From the NCBI GenBank assembly GCA_037903355.1, contig JBAJFE010000054.1, positions 1 through 64,000 on the forward strand: a DNA stretch of 64,000 nt, read 5' to 3'. This DNA comes from Trichuris trichiura (lineage: Eukaryota > Nematoda > Enoplea > Trichinellida > Trichuridae). Position numbers and translations under genes: made by a program. Under the pieces are notes generated by a model. The model did not search any database. It was not told the origin of the DNA and worked only from the letters and a program-made list of their open reading frames with translations. This document shows positions 24,515-34,900 of the stretch, in pieces (position 1 is the first letter of the stretch; every line of letters starts with the position of its first letter).

Positions 24515-25460
24515 CTGCCATTAGCAAGGTAAGCAAAAGGAGATTCCGAAGCGAACGCGAATCAGTTGAAATAGGTGAGTACAAAAGTCAGTTTAATACA
24601 GTATTGTAGACACAATATACCTGAACAACATCTACATAAGACTATAAAACATTCGTTTTAAACTGCTAAAAAACTGATTAACTAGCGATTCTCACTTGCT
24701 ATTCACATTAATTTTATTACCGCTGACGACGGGTTACGCGCGGCCCGAAAGCTAAGGAATACATTAAAAGTTTTTTGGGATCTCCTTTGATAGTGGCCCG
24801 CCGGAAGTAGAGGCGGCAGTATAAAAGCATAACGCGCGACTCTCGTGCTGATTAGTTGGCGCGGCTGCACAATGGAGCATCAGCGGCACATGCAGTAGCT
24901 GGAGTTATCGACCCGCGAAATATTGGCCGAGGCATTCCATTACTGTCCCCTAAGAAAGAGTGAAAAACATTGAAGGTCAACTGACCGATCTGCGTCGCGT
25001 CTTCGTAAAAGGCACACAACTCATTGTCCATTGTGTCTGACCCCTTGGCCTGGAATTTCGTTACTGACCCCTAAAATGAGTGAAGGCGAGCAAAAACAGC
25101 TGCGCATGGATCCTTGGCTCGGGGAGCACAATAGAGCAACAGTGGTGCATGCTGGCCTTCGGTTCGTGATTCGTAGAAAATGTCGATGGTCAACGGACCG
25201 ATCCGTGTCGCGTCTTGGTAAACGGCGTAAGCTCATTCTGCGTTATGTTTCCCTGAAAGACACCGTGGACGACCGCCTGCGCCGCTCTTCCCTGCCCCGG
25301 TGAACGGTATGCACTTTCCTTACTGTTATTTTGTTTATGCGCGTTACTATCATCTGAGTGACTACTTTCACGTATTTTCGCTTTCGTGTTCTTTCACTTT
25401 ACGTGTTACTCAGACATTGTCTCTGTGCCGCTCCAGCGTCGGAGAATTGCAGGTTCTTTT

Positions 25461-25738
25461 CTGACAAGCGTGCCTGTAGTATTTGTTGTCTTCATTACAG
25501 AGCATAACGATCACTGTTTTCTGCCCTCGTCCAAACGTAAACCAAGAAACATACCTTATGTTGAGGTTTAGGCTTAGGCTACGGCAGAACAGGATGGCTC
25601 TGACAAGCGTGCCTACAATATTTGTTGTCTTCATTACACAGCATGACGATCATTGTTTTTTGCCCTCGTCCAAACCTAAGCCAAGAAACACACCTTATGT
25701 TGAGGTTTAGGCTTAGGCTAGGGCAGAACAGGATGGCC
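25461..25738. repeat. 139 bp tandem duplication
   Basis: Copies at 25461-25599 and 25600-25738 both start CTGACAAGCGTGCCT and run through ACAGCATAACGATC-type sequence to GGCAGAACAGGATGGC, with a few differences. Each copy contains a short inverted pair, CCAAACCTAAGCC / GGTTTAGGCTTAGG. Confidence 0.85.
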
Positions 25739-25869
25739 GACAGACTGCAGTGTAACGGCAGCTGGAAACGTCCAAACCTAAGCCAAGAAACACACCTTAT
25801 GTTGAGGTTTAGGCTTAGGCTAGGGCAGAACAGGATGGCCGACAGACTGCAGTGTAACGGCAGCTGGAA
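25667..25869. repeat. 102 bp tandem duplication overlapping the 139 bp repeat
   Basis: Copies at 25667-25768 and 25769-25869 are almost identical, from CGTCCAAACCTAAGCCAAG to AACGGCAGCTGGAA. They overlap the second 139 bp unit, so two unequal duplication events of different period hit the same spot. Related sequence (GGCAGAACAGGATAGTCGAC) occurs at about 40875-40895. Confidence 0.85.
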
Positions 25870-26158
25870 CGGTGAAACACGTGGCCGTCGGCAGCGTGTT
25901 TCGCTCTTCCACTAATACGCAGCCATGCGCATCGCTGCACCGATAACCAGACCTGGCAGGCCATTGTTCCGATTACGTCATAAGCCCCACTTGACCCCCT
26001 TTGAAGTTGCCGCCCTACTTCCGGCGGGCCACTGTCAAAGGAGACCCGTAACCTTTCTACTGAGATGCGGGGACAATGGAATCTTACCCAAATGCATCCT
26101 GTTAAAATGGGGTTAAAACCTGGATAATCACTGCAAAAGAATCTTGTTCTCGGCAGGA

Positions 26159-26337
26159 ATGTCTATTAAAAAATGTAGTAATAGGACAGATTACACGAAC
26201 ACAATTGGTTTCCTCAGAAGATGGCTAAACAATATACCTTACCAGGCTTTGGTCAAACACGTTGATTTTGCCACAACAAGAGTTTGCACTGCGCAAAAAC
26301 AGGTACTAAGAAGGAATTTGAAACTCTTCGGGTTAGC
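26159..26337 (+). pseudogene. Penelope-like retroelement fragment, left of the hAT insertion
   Basis: The frame MSIKKCSNRTDYTNTIGFLR, then RWLNNIPYQALVKHVDF, with AQKQVLRRNLKLFGL at the end, resembles the N-terminal region preceding the reverse transcriptase in Penelope-like elements (pattern N-x-I-x-FL-x2-C/W-L-x5-P-x-AL). It stops exactly where the hAT element begins, and the same protein appears to resume at 29069. Without a search the family call is tentative. Confidence 0.4.
26330..26337. repeat. hAT target-site duplication, left copy (degenerate)
   Basis: GGGTTAGC before the left terminus against GGTTAGAC (29069-29076) after the right terminus. The left copy appears to be GGTTAGAC that has lost one A. 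Eight-base duplications are the hAT signature. Confidence 0.6.
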
Positions 26338-29068
26338 CAGTGTTTCTCACGGTGGGGCAGGTGCCCCACCAGGGGGGCCCATTTGAGTTGTGTGGGGCAC
26401 ATGCCCCACCTGGGCTGTCTTGTTGACGTGCATCGGAAGGTGAGGTCCGACGGTCAGGTATTGTGCGTACTGATTAGGATAACGTTGCAGGCTATGCGTG
26501 ATGGCTACCCCCCAATCCACCACATGAACCAATCACCGCTCGTGAAAATAATCATTCAAAACACACGGGGAAAGGATCGGAGGTTTGACATCGTGACCTT
26601 TCTGGCGTCGGGTTGAGTAAGGGAAGCTTTCTGCTGAGAAGCATTTAGCGCAGAGCACATGATTCACATCGGAGAATAGTTGCCCGTGTTATCAGAATGC
26701 GCCAAAGTTTTTGCAATGTATTTGCACCTGCTTTACGATTCAAACAGCGATTAGCGCGTGTTGGCGCAGCTTGGTAGCAATGACTCTGCTTTAGAATTTT
26801 GTCAACGATTGACATCTCTTGCTCTATCTCTGTGAAAAGTCGGCTTCCTTTTTCTTCCCTTTCTTTCCTCGTGCCTATTGTCCACGCAGCTACAATAGAA
26901 GCATACGCGTTAGCTGCAGGGAATTAATTGCGAGTGCTGCTCACACATTTTCTGGAAACACTTTCTCTGTACGGTTGCTTTTCTCCTACGTTCGCTCCAG
27001 TTTCGCCGGCACACATTCAGTAAGCCATATCGTGCGTACAACGTTGTCGCTGTAAGTTTGTGATATACTTGTCTAGTTGATTTTTAGAAGTGACTTTGCA
27101 GAGGCTCATTCATGGCTCAGGCGAGCAAGAAATGTGGGCAGTATAGTAGCGAATATCTGCGCTTTGGTTTCGCTGTTATGCCTGGTACAGAACAACTACC
27201 ACTATGCTTGTTGTGCGAGAGAGTTTTCTCAAACGAGTCTATGAAGCTGTCGAGGATGAAACGTCATTTAACGAGGCGGCACCCGAACATGAGTAATAAG
27301 GACGTGTCCTACTACCGGGCCCTGAGGGAGAAGGTAATGAAGAAGAGAGCACCGAACAGTGTGATACCATTTCTTTCAAAACCAGATCGTGACGGACTAG
27401 CAGCGTCATACAGAATTTCACTCTTAATTGCGAAAGGGGGTAAGCTTCATGCAATCGGCGAGAAATTGATTATGCCCGCCATAGCCGAAGTTCTGGAAAC
27501 CGTGCTTCACCAAAACGCAGATAATGTTACCAGGAAAATACCACTGAGCAATGATACTGTTCAGAGACGAATCGATACAATGGCTGAGGACACTGAAGAA
27601 ACGCTCTGCTGCATGCTCAGAGAGAGCGAATTCTCGTTGCAATTGGATGAATCAACACTGCCTTGAAATGAATTGCTTTTACTGGCCTACGTCCGGTTTA
27701 TAAAAGAAGAACGGTTTGTAGAAGAATTACTTCTTTTCGAAAGAATTTAGTACAGATAGAAGGGGTGAGTCTATCTTTCGACTAGTGGAAGAATTCTTTA
27801 TGGAAAAAGCTATTCCCCTTCAGAACATAATAGCCGTGGCAACAGGTGGTGCACCAGCTATGCTCGGCTGTCAGCGGGGATTCATATCGTATCTAAAATG
27901 CATGGTTCCCAACGTGCTGTGTATCCATTGTATGTTGCACAGGCAGCATCTCGTAGCCCGTCGTTTGAGCCCACGTTTGAATGAATCCCTTCGGTATGTC
28001 ATCAACGCGGTAAACAAGATCAAAGGTAATCCACTTAGTGACAGACTTTTCCGACGACTATGTGATGAAAATAACGAGGACTTCAATCGTCTACTTCTGC
28101 ACACAGAAGTGAGATGGCTATCAAAAGGTGCCTGCCTGTCAAAATTTTTCGTCCTGTACGAACCCGTTCTTCAATTTTTTGAAAAGGAGGACGCTTTGCT
28201 GAGCGAGAACTTGCGTAATCGGAAAGCGGACATCGCGTACTTAGCAGACTTGTATTTTAAGTTTAATGAAATGAATAAGCAGCTCCAGGCGGACGACCTG
28301 AACTTGATTAAGACAAAATCTGTTATCTCCGCGTTCATGTCAAAGCTGCTTCTCTTCAAGCGCAACTTTGCACGGGGCGAGTTTTTCCAGTTTCAAAGTC
28401 TCGCCCAAATGGGAAACGAAGGTGGGATCTTTGAAGCGGATGCGGAATTGTACTGTGAGCACTTCCAAGCGCTGCACGACGATTTCACACGTCGTTTTCA
28501 AGACATTCTGTGTATGGTAATCCCAGACTGGGTGATCAATCCGCTAACAAATGTAGACAACGAGAAGATCTCGCTGCAAGAAGAGCTGCTGGACTTGCAG
28601 TCGAACGTGCAGTTGAAGGGCAGGCTGTCACAAGGTTATCAGCAGTTTTGGCTGCAGAAAAAAATCGCAGAGTTGTACCCTGGCGTATGGGATGTGGTAA
28701 AAAAGTTCCCGATTTGTCTTTCCTCATCGAGTCTAGTGGAGCGCGCATTTAGTATCGTTACGGACCTAGTGATGAAGAAGAAACGCAGTCAGCTGCAAAT
28801 AGACGCGGTGATCTGCGTCTGCGAGTTACCTCGGTCGAGCCCAACATCGACAGGCTAGTTCGATTGCATCTGGGCGAGCCAGGCAGCTCTTGTTGACTTC
28901 CCGAAAAACAGTTCGCAGAAATAAATTTGTACAGCTGCAGTTGACCTTCTAGCGTTGCAACCATTTCAGCCAATCGGTACGCATAAATTGGCCAATCAGA
29001 ATAGGGGGGCCCGGACGCTTGGAAGCGTTCTCAGGGGGCCCAAACGGCCTTCCGCTTGAGAAACACTG
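26338..29068 (+). mobile_element. ZBED-type hAT DNA transposon, inactivated
   Basis: Terminal inverted repeats CAGTGTTTCTCA (26338-26349) and TGAGAAACACTG (29057-29068) bound a 2.73 kb element with an 8 bp target duplication. Subterminal near-palindromes GGTGGGGCAGGTGCCCCACC (26351-26370) and GTGGGGCACATGCCCCAC (26391-26408) may be transposase-binding sites. The right subterminal region is also G/C-rich (GGGGGGCCCGG, GGGGGCCC). It carries one transposase gene, now broken. It sits inside an older Penelope-like fragment whose frame is interrupted at the target site. Confidence 0.85.
27112..28896 (+). pseudogene. hAT transposase (ZBED5/FAM200-like), broken
   Basis: The first open part, 27112-27666, holds a BED-like zinc finger: CLLC at residues 32-35 and H-x4-H at 52-57, with FSNESMKLSRMKRHL. 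It then holds the IPLSNDTVQRRID and LQLDEST motifs of the RNase H-like fold. A TGA at 27664-27666 and a frameshift near 27748 separate it from 27785-28858. That part has TGGAPAMLG, CIHCMLHRQHLVAR, LLHTEVRWLSKG and the hAT dimerisation region (SSSSLVERAFSI). A second frameshift near 28805 moves the conserved GDLRLRVTSVEPNIDRLVRL tail to another frame, ending at 28896. In the usual TDGAPAMLG motif the Asp, a catalytic acid, is Gly here. Composition is more G/C-rich than the surroundings. It cannot encode an active enzyme. Confidence 0.85.
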
Positions 29069-29372
29069 GGTTAGACTCACGACGTCATCTCCAAACTGTG
29101 TCAGAACTAACCCACAGCGAACTACCAAGTCAAAGCTTTATATAGTGGTAATAAAGCTTAGCTCCTTCCCTTTAAATGAAAATGAAAAGACTAAACTAGG
29201 AAAAGGGCTGAACTTTGTGCCAGCCCCCAGAAAACAACCTTTTCTTGACATCATTGCTTCAGTTGAAGACAGCTTATCTTGTGTTGACCCATGTAAAGCT
29301 ACACAAATTAAGCGTAATTTGTCTGCATTAATTCTAGGTCACCGCTTCAATACCAATCCAAACTTAATCTGA
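29069..29372 (+). pseudogene. Penelope-like retroelement fragment, right of the hAT insertion
   Basis: The frame ending at 29372 contains KLSSFPLNENEKTKLGKGLN followed by FVPAPRKQPFLDIIASVEDS. This corresponds to the 'NLS-x-LT-x-E-x-LL-x-KGLNF-x-PTP' region before the reverse transcriptase of Penelope-like elements. A frameshift lies between the hAT boundary and this motif, and a stop follows at 29370-29372, after which the match fades. Together with 26159-26337 it marks the pre-insertion element. Confidence 0.45.
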
Positions 29373-30491
29373 TAGGAGATGAACTGCCTAAATTAACTTA
29401 AAAGGCAGTCCAACAGAATTATAACAGGGTTAGTGAGGTTTTACCGTAATTGTCATGCCACGCAGTTACTGCGGTAAGCACACCTCATTCAGAACATCAC
29501 TTGCAGTTTTTGCATAGAAACGGATAATCCATTGAGAGCAAGTTTATTTACACAGTCTCGTGAGAACTTTATTGAAGGCCATAGCTTTTAGGAGTATCGC
29601 CTTCATACTTTTCAGCGGTTTAACAACAAAAGCTCTAGTTTTCAGTAAAGTTCTAGCATGGCACTCCTCAAACTTTCACAGGGTGAAAGTCTATGGTCCC
29701 ATGGCAAAAATTTATGTGTTCAATGGATAGTTCATTCGTCCCTATGCGTAATATAGTCAGCGATAATGAATGATAATTTATCTATTAATAGGTAACATTC
29801 AGAGGGTCATAAAGTATACATGGAATTTCACAGCGCGGCTGGTCCAGACACTGAACTTTCGCGTTGTTCAAAGGAGAGGCATACTGTGGTTTAGCAAACC
29901 GTAAGGGCACTGGTGCGCTCATCTCTGGCACATGTGCTTATCTCTAATTGCCAATAAGAGCCATTTACCAACAGAGATAACGCTGCAACGACCGTCAGAC
30001 CTAGTAATTGACGTGATAACATCCGAAAAATCGACACCGTTGCGCCATTTATGATTTCGCTGCATTGGAAACATGAAAACAGATACCTAATCATTGGTGC
30101 TCTGAACTAATGAGTATTAGATTGGTTACTGGATCAGGTACTCCGGAAAAGCTATATTGTTTCTAACAATAATAATGAACACTTTCAGAAACAAATCCTG
30201 AAGCCAAACAAGCAAAATCTTTCAGAAGAAATAAGTCTTATGAGAAAAGTGAATCAGCTCGTACGTTTACTCAGTATCGGCCATGCAGAGAGTGAGGCAA
30301 CTACATTTCTCCGCTGAATTTATTGATCAAGACGTAGCTGTAATTTTATTTCATTAATGCGCGAATAGTGAAAACTACAAAATTCATGTTTTTATGCAAC
30401 TTGTAGTTCGCCCAACAAGTGAATGACCTTGTAGAAAAATTAAACAGCAGACGACCAATTGAGATTTCGCAAAACTCTTAGTCGAAGAATG
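29373..30491. other. Interval with one small secreted-peptide candidate
   Basis: Nothing recognisable except the short minus-strand frame at 29891-30022. Confidence 0.4.
29891..30022 (-). CDS. Possible small secreted peptide or signal-peptide exon
   Basis: A 43-codon frame starting MLSRQLLGLTVVAALSLLVN, which is a textbook signal peptide, followed by a short polar tail with two cysteines. The open frame extends upstream to 30094, but this Met gives the best leader. A GTAAATGG inside codons 19-20 could act as a donor, making this only a first exon. There is no homology I recognise, and a chance hydrophobic frame is possible. Confidence 0.25.
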   Translation of the reverse strand: MLSRQLLGLTVVAALSLLVNGSYWQLEISTCARDERTSALTVC

Positions 30492-30497
30492 TTTATT
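30492..30497 (-). terminator. AATAAA polyadenylation signal of the PTR gene
   Basis: AATAAA on the minus strand lies 22 bases after the stop codon of the PTR gene, so the 3' untranslated region would be very short. Confidence 0.55.
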
Positions 30498-30519
30498 TAC
30501 GTAAACACGCTTAAAGATA

Positions 30520-31916
30520 TCACTGGGGAACAGAATTCGGCCTTTTCTCACCCAGCGTGAGTTTTCTAAAACAAGCTTGAAACTTACGTAACATACTTAT
30601 CGAATTAGCAGCTCTAGACGGGTTAGGCAAGAAAAGAGTTAGCGCTGTTGGCAAAAAGATATGGCTGTGAAGTAGGCCGAGCACCATAACTAAGAAAACA
30701 GTCTTGAAAAACGTGACAATGAGGGGAACTTTGGCGACGCTGAGAACGCTAACTCCAAGAAGAGTTGCGAGTGCACTGAGCAAAACCGGGAATCCAAGAA
30801 CTTGTAAAGAATGACTAGCTCTTTGTGCTGGCGTACCTTGAGCGCAAATGTAACCATAGGATATATGCGCTGACAAGTCCACTGCAAATCCAATAGACAT
30901 TATCAACGTTATCATGGAAATGCAATCCAGATTGACACCCCACAATGACATGTATCCATACACACCTACGTTGATGGAAAGCATAGACATTGTTATGAAC
31001 AAACCGCAATAGAGATTGGGAATCATTATCAGTGCAATTATGATCATGCTGACAAATGAAACGCTTAGGTTCCTCCAAGTCGTTGGTGCAACACTCATGT
31101 ACTGATCCACATGAGGCCAGAACTCATGATAAGTGGTGACATTAAGTTCAGGATATCTGGATGCAGTTTTTCTCAAATGCTTCACAACGGCAACTTGTTC
31201 ACTGGCAGTGTCGAATCCTTTAAGCCCTATTTGAAACCTGAACGCCTTGATGAGATACTGGTCTTCTCCTTTCTTTGGATCGCCCCAGATGATATCCGTA
31301 TCCCAAAGGGGACGTCCGCCAGTGTAATGGATCCAATCTTTCAAATCAACAGTCCATAGTGTATTCACATTTGAAATAAGTGCACCCAAGTTGTTCAGAT
31401 AATTCAGATATTCTTTCAAAAAGAATATGGTGCCATTGCTACCTAAAGTGTAATCCTTATGCTCCAGTTCTCGTAGTAAGTCAAAAAGACGATCTCGGTT
31501 TTTGCTAAGAGTCAAATTTTGCGGCCGGTTGATAACCACATGGGCTTGCATGCCTTGCATTCTGAACGGAGTTGACATTCGGTAGAACTTAACGACATAA
31601 TGATTTGCATGGACAAGGTCAGCTGGCCTAAGGCCTTCCTTAATCACTAGGCATCCCCATATAGCTATTGCTATGTAAACTATATACAAAAGGCATATAA
31701 CGGCCTTTACGTATGGTTTAAATAGAATTCGACCATAATACTTTTGAAAAAAAATTGAGGTCAGTGTTTCATGGTCCGCTGTGTCGTTTGGAGCGTCCAG
31801 TTCACTTTTCACTGATTTTCCATTCCTTGCATGCAAAGAAGGTACATGCTTATTGGAAGTCACAGCTGCAGAAAGGCCTTCATTGTTTAATTCAGTGCAT
31901 TTTGAGTTCATTATTT
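30520..31916 (-). CDS. PTR gene exon 4: second half, TM7-TM12 and C-tail
   Basis: 1397 nt, acceptor TTGTTTTAG at 31917. It encodes a cytoplasmic linker, YYGRILFKPYVKAVICLLYI at TM7, extracellular loop 2 with sequons, and a five-TM cluster including GFAVDLSAHISYGY. A 30-residue tail ends at TGA 30520-30522. An in-frame Met at 31911 makes this exon look like a separate 463-codon gene, but the phase match to exon 3 and the missing first half of the fold show it is not. Confidence 0.9.
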
Positions 31917-34900
31917 CTAAAACAAAAAGTTGACATCAGGATCAGCATCAAGGCATTATCTACCCTGTGTAATCAGTTTCATCAATAATGTTTGTTCACT
32001 ACGTCAACTAAGTGTTATTTTCAGGAATTAGTGAACTGTAGTGACAACTGTGAAAATGTAATCCGTAACCAATGGATAGATGAATAACTTATCAACGTTG
32101 ACATAATGAAGACAACAGAATAATAACATTTTTCAAGATATCTATCAGTATTCACTTTACTGACAGTAAAGCCTTAATTTTTCGTGGCAAAAGTCAGACA
32201 AAACACCTAATTGATCCACGTTTCTTTCTAGCATGACAAAGTCTTCCCTTTCCTCCGGAACCATGGAAAGAGTTGAAGAAAAATAGAACCCTAAAAACTT
32301 GTTGCATACGCTTAGACTATTCTCTTTAAAAATTCTGCAACCTATCTGTCCTAGGAATGTTTATTACTATCTTTCATCAAAGAAGTCTTGGAGATCCGTA
32401 AGTATAGAAGTAATAAGAAAAGTAGTTTAGTGGACGGCACAATAACATGTGCCAATGAAAGCCAATTGCACATTAGCCATTAGTAATAACAATAGTAATA
32501 GTAATTAATAAAGACTGATTTTGAGTACTGTTAGCCTATTTTCCATCACCATGGAGTTCATATTTTCAAAACTGGGAAGTCTATCTAGAGACGAATAGAA
32601 AGTATGCTCTTAAAAAGTTCAAATGCACTAGGAGTTCTAAATAAGTAACTTCGAGAAGAAAAGCAATTGAAAAGTAGATCAACTTCACCCGAAAATTCTA
32701 GAATTATTTTCTTTCCCGCAGACATGAATATGAGGTCAAGTACACTCCGGTGGCAACTCATTCGTCAATAAGCCTACTCGAAAGAAAGCGGCACTTAGTA
32801 CGCCAACGCTAAAAGTATGAAAGCGTAGTTCATGCTTTGTAGAAGATGGATATTGTTTCAAGATGAATATCAGATCATGCAATATTAAATAATTCAATTC
32901 CACTATCAGACTTACTGAGCTTACTGAAGCTAAACCCTCATTGTAAAAGCTGGCGAATATCTTTTCATGATTCGCCTCTTTTTTCTAGCTGAGTTTAAGC
33001 AGCGTCTGTTCTTCAAGACTATTTGGCTAACGCAAAACCTATGCTACGTTCAAAACTGCATAAAAAGTAATTTCTGTAAACATTTTTCCAAGCCTATTCT
33101 ATGATTTCCTGTATTAGGCTCAGAGAAAACTAACACGTGAATGTTTAACCAAACCGTTTCTTCATATTTAGCAGCTACAGCTGGCTCAAAAAACGTAGTA
33201 AAACTTATCTTCAACAGGTTAGTATAGCAACAATCCTATTACCTTTAGTTGTTCTAGTAAACATCCCTAACAGCGTAATCTTTGATCATCTTACCCTTTA
33301 AAGTTTCATTTCTCGGTTTCATTTTGCGCCAAAGAAAGTAACAGTGCCTTCGCTCAATTTCAAAATCTCCAAAAAATGCCATAACAGCAGCAAAGAAAGT
33401 AATTTGGCAAACATAGTCCATAAACATTGCAAGAGCAGTATAGATGCAGAATGAGACGACTGACGGAAATGAGCTCCAAGCCCCAACGAGAAAAGAAACG
33501 ACATCTGTGAATGAGGTGATCGTGATTGCTACTCCAGCTTCAGAGAGCATCTGAGCAAGCCGACTTTCAGTCTTATCCATAGGATTTGTTTCCCACCATG
33601 CTGAAACCATGATGAACATATCACTGACTCCAACGGCTGAAACATGATTGACGACTTCAGTTACAGTTGTGAGTACTTAAATTCAAGCCCATACATGCGG
33701 GTAAGTGCCAGTAAAAATATTAATTTCAGCACCTTTATTAAACAAGGCTTTCAAAAATAACACATTTTTTCACTGTTGTCGGGAGACTTAGCTACAGTAA
33801 ACACTCAATAAAGGTACTAAGCCTCATGAGGATAAAATTGTAAACCCTCACATAAGCGTGACAAACGTATTGACTTATTTCTACTTCATTTATTACTTGT
33901 TGACTGTTCACTGATAGTTCGAAGTCACTTGAATTTCCTCTAGTAAGCATATAATGGCTGCGAATAGCAGTGCGGGCCTGTGTTTATAATTTTTCATAAT
34001 CGTCTTGGAGAAGAATCTTACTTTCACATACTTTTCATACCTTCAAAACAGACCATCTATACAGAAACTGATAGGTGCCACTCAAACGAAGAAGCAGAAT
34101 AAAGGTACTTACAAATTGCTAATATTGGCATAACTGCATTGATTAGTACATACTCCATGCCAACAATCAGAAGAAATCCCATGGATATGACTACAGCTAT
34201 AGCTGAAGAGAAGACGCCAAGGAAGGCCACAACTGGTTTGCTACACACCCAATCAATGCTAAGTTTGCCATCGCGGTGTGTCACCAGCATGTTTGTCAGA
34301 GTGCAAAACAAACCCAAGATTAAGTAAGAAACGCCAAAATCAGGCACGATTATGTCCACATTTTCAGCCAAACCTTGATTTATTGATTCACCATGCCACA
34401 ATCCTACATTGATCAAAGGAGACTTGAATTCCTTAACAATAAACTCTTGCAGCATAATCTTCCACCTATAACTGTCTCCATCTGTTTCGGGTGGCCATTG
34501 TTTCAAGTTGTAAGTCAAGCGGACATGCGTCGCGTAGTCGAATGTACCAGTGTCGTTCAGTACCTGTACACCTACAATTGGACTTCACTTTTGCAACTGG
34601 AATGACAAACGGCTTAATGGCTAATGGCTTAAGGCAATCATTTGTGCAACTCAAGAAAACATACAGGTGGACTTCAAGATATATGCATTTGAATAATGTA
34701 TCTAAAGTAACTGAGTCGATTCATGACTTAGACCATGTATTACCTTTCCTTAATAAGGAATCTCACTGATCAGAAGGGCACTGTCAAAACCATTAACGAG
34801 TTAATTAGCGAGTCAACCATGGAAATCTATTGAAAGATGTACCTGTCTTAGACATTATACTGCATGGTTTAGAAACAAAATGTTTTGCAAAGGCATTTTG

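Larger units (their letters stand above)
20459..24776. other. Mostly gene-poor; two weak minus-strand exon candidates
   Basis: Apart from the low-confidence exons listed at 22211-22371 and 24383-24514, I see only short frames. A 30-base-spaced direct repeat of GATGCTTAAGCGATGCAAT occurs at 23461-23510. On the plus strand, TATAAATA at 23999-24006 is followed by ATGCAGTTCGGAGAG and a GTACGC donor-like site near 24072-24086. This is a possible promoter and first exon with no partner found. Foldback-family arm motifs (CGCTGACGACGGG, CCCGAAAGCT) occur at 24720-24755. Confidence 0.4.
24777..26046. mobile_element. Composite element with 40 bp terminal inverted repeats
   Basis: The ends 24777-24818 (GGGATCTCCTTTGATAGTGG, then CCCGCCGGAAGTAGAGGCGG) and 26008-26046 (the inverse, with about four differences) form terminal inverted repeats. 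GTATAAAAGC follows immediately inside the left end, like a TATA box. The interior has two diverged direct copies of a unit containing GGTCAACTGACCGATC / GGTCAACGGACCGATC (about 24979 and 25190). It also has the tandem repeats listed separately. The 90-codon frame at 25031-25303 is arginine-rich and unrecognised. No transposase is seen and target duplications are not evident. Confidence 0.5.
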
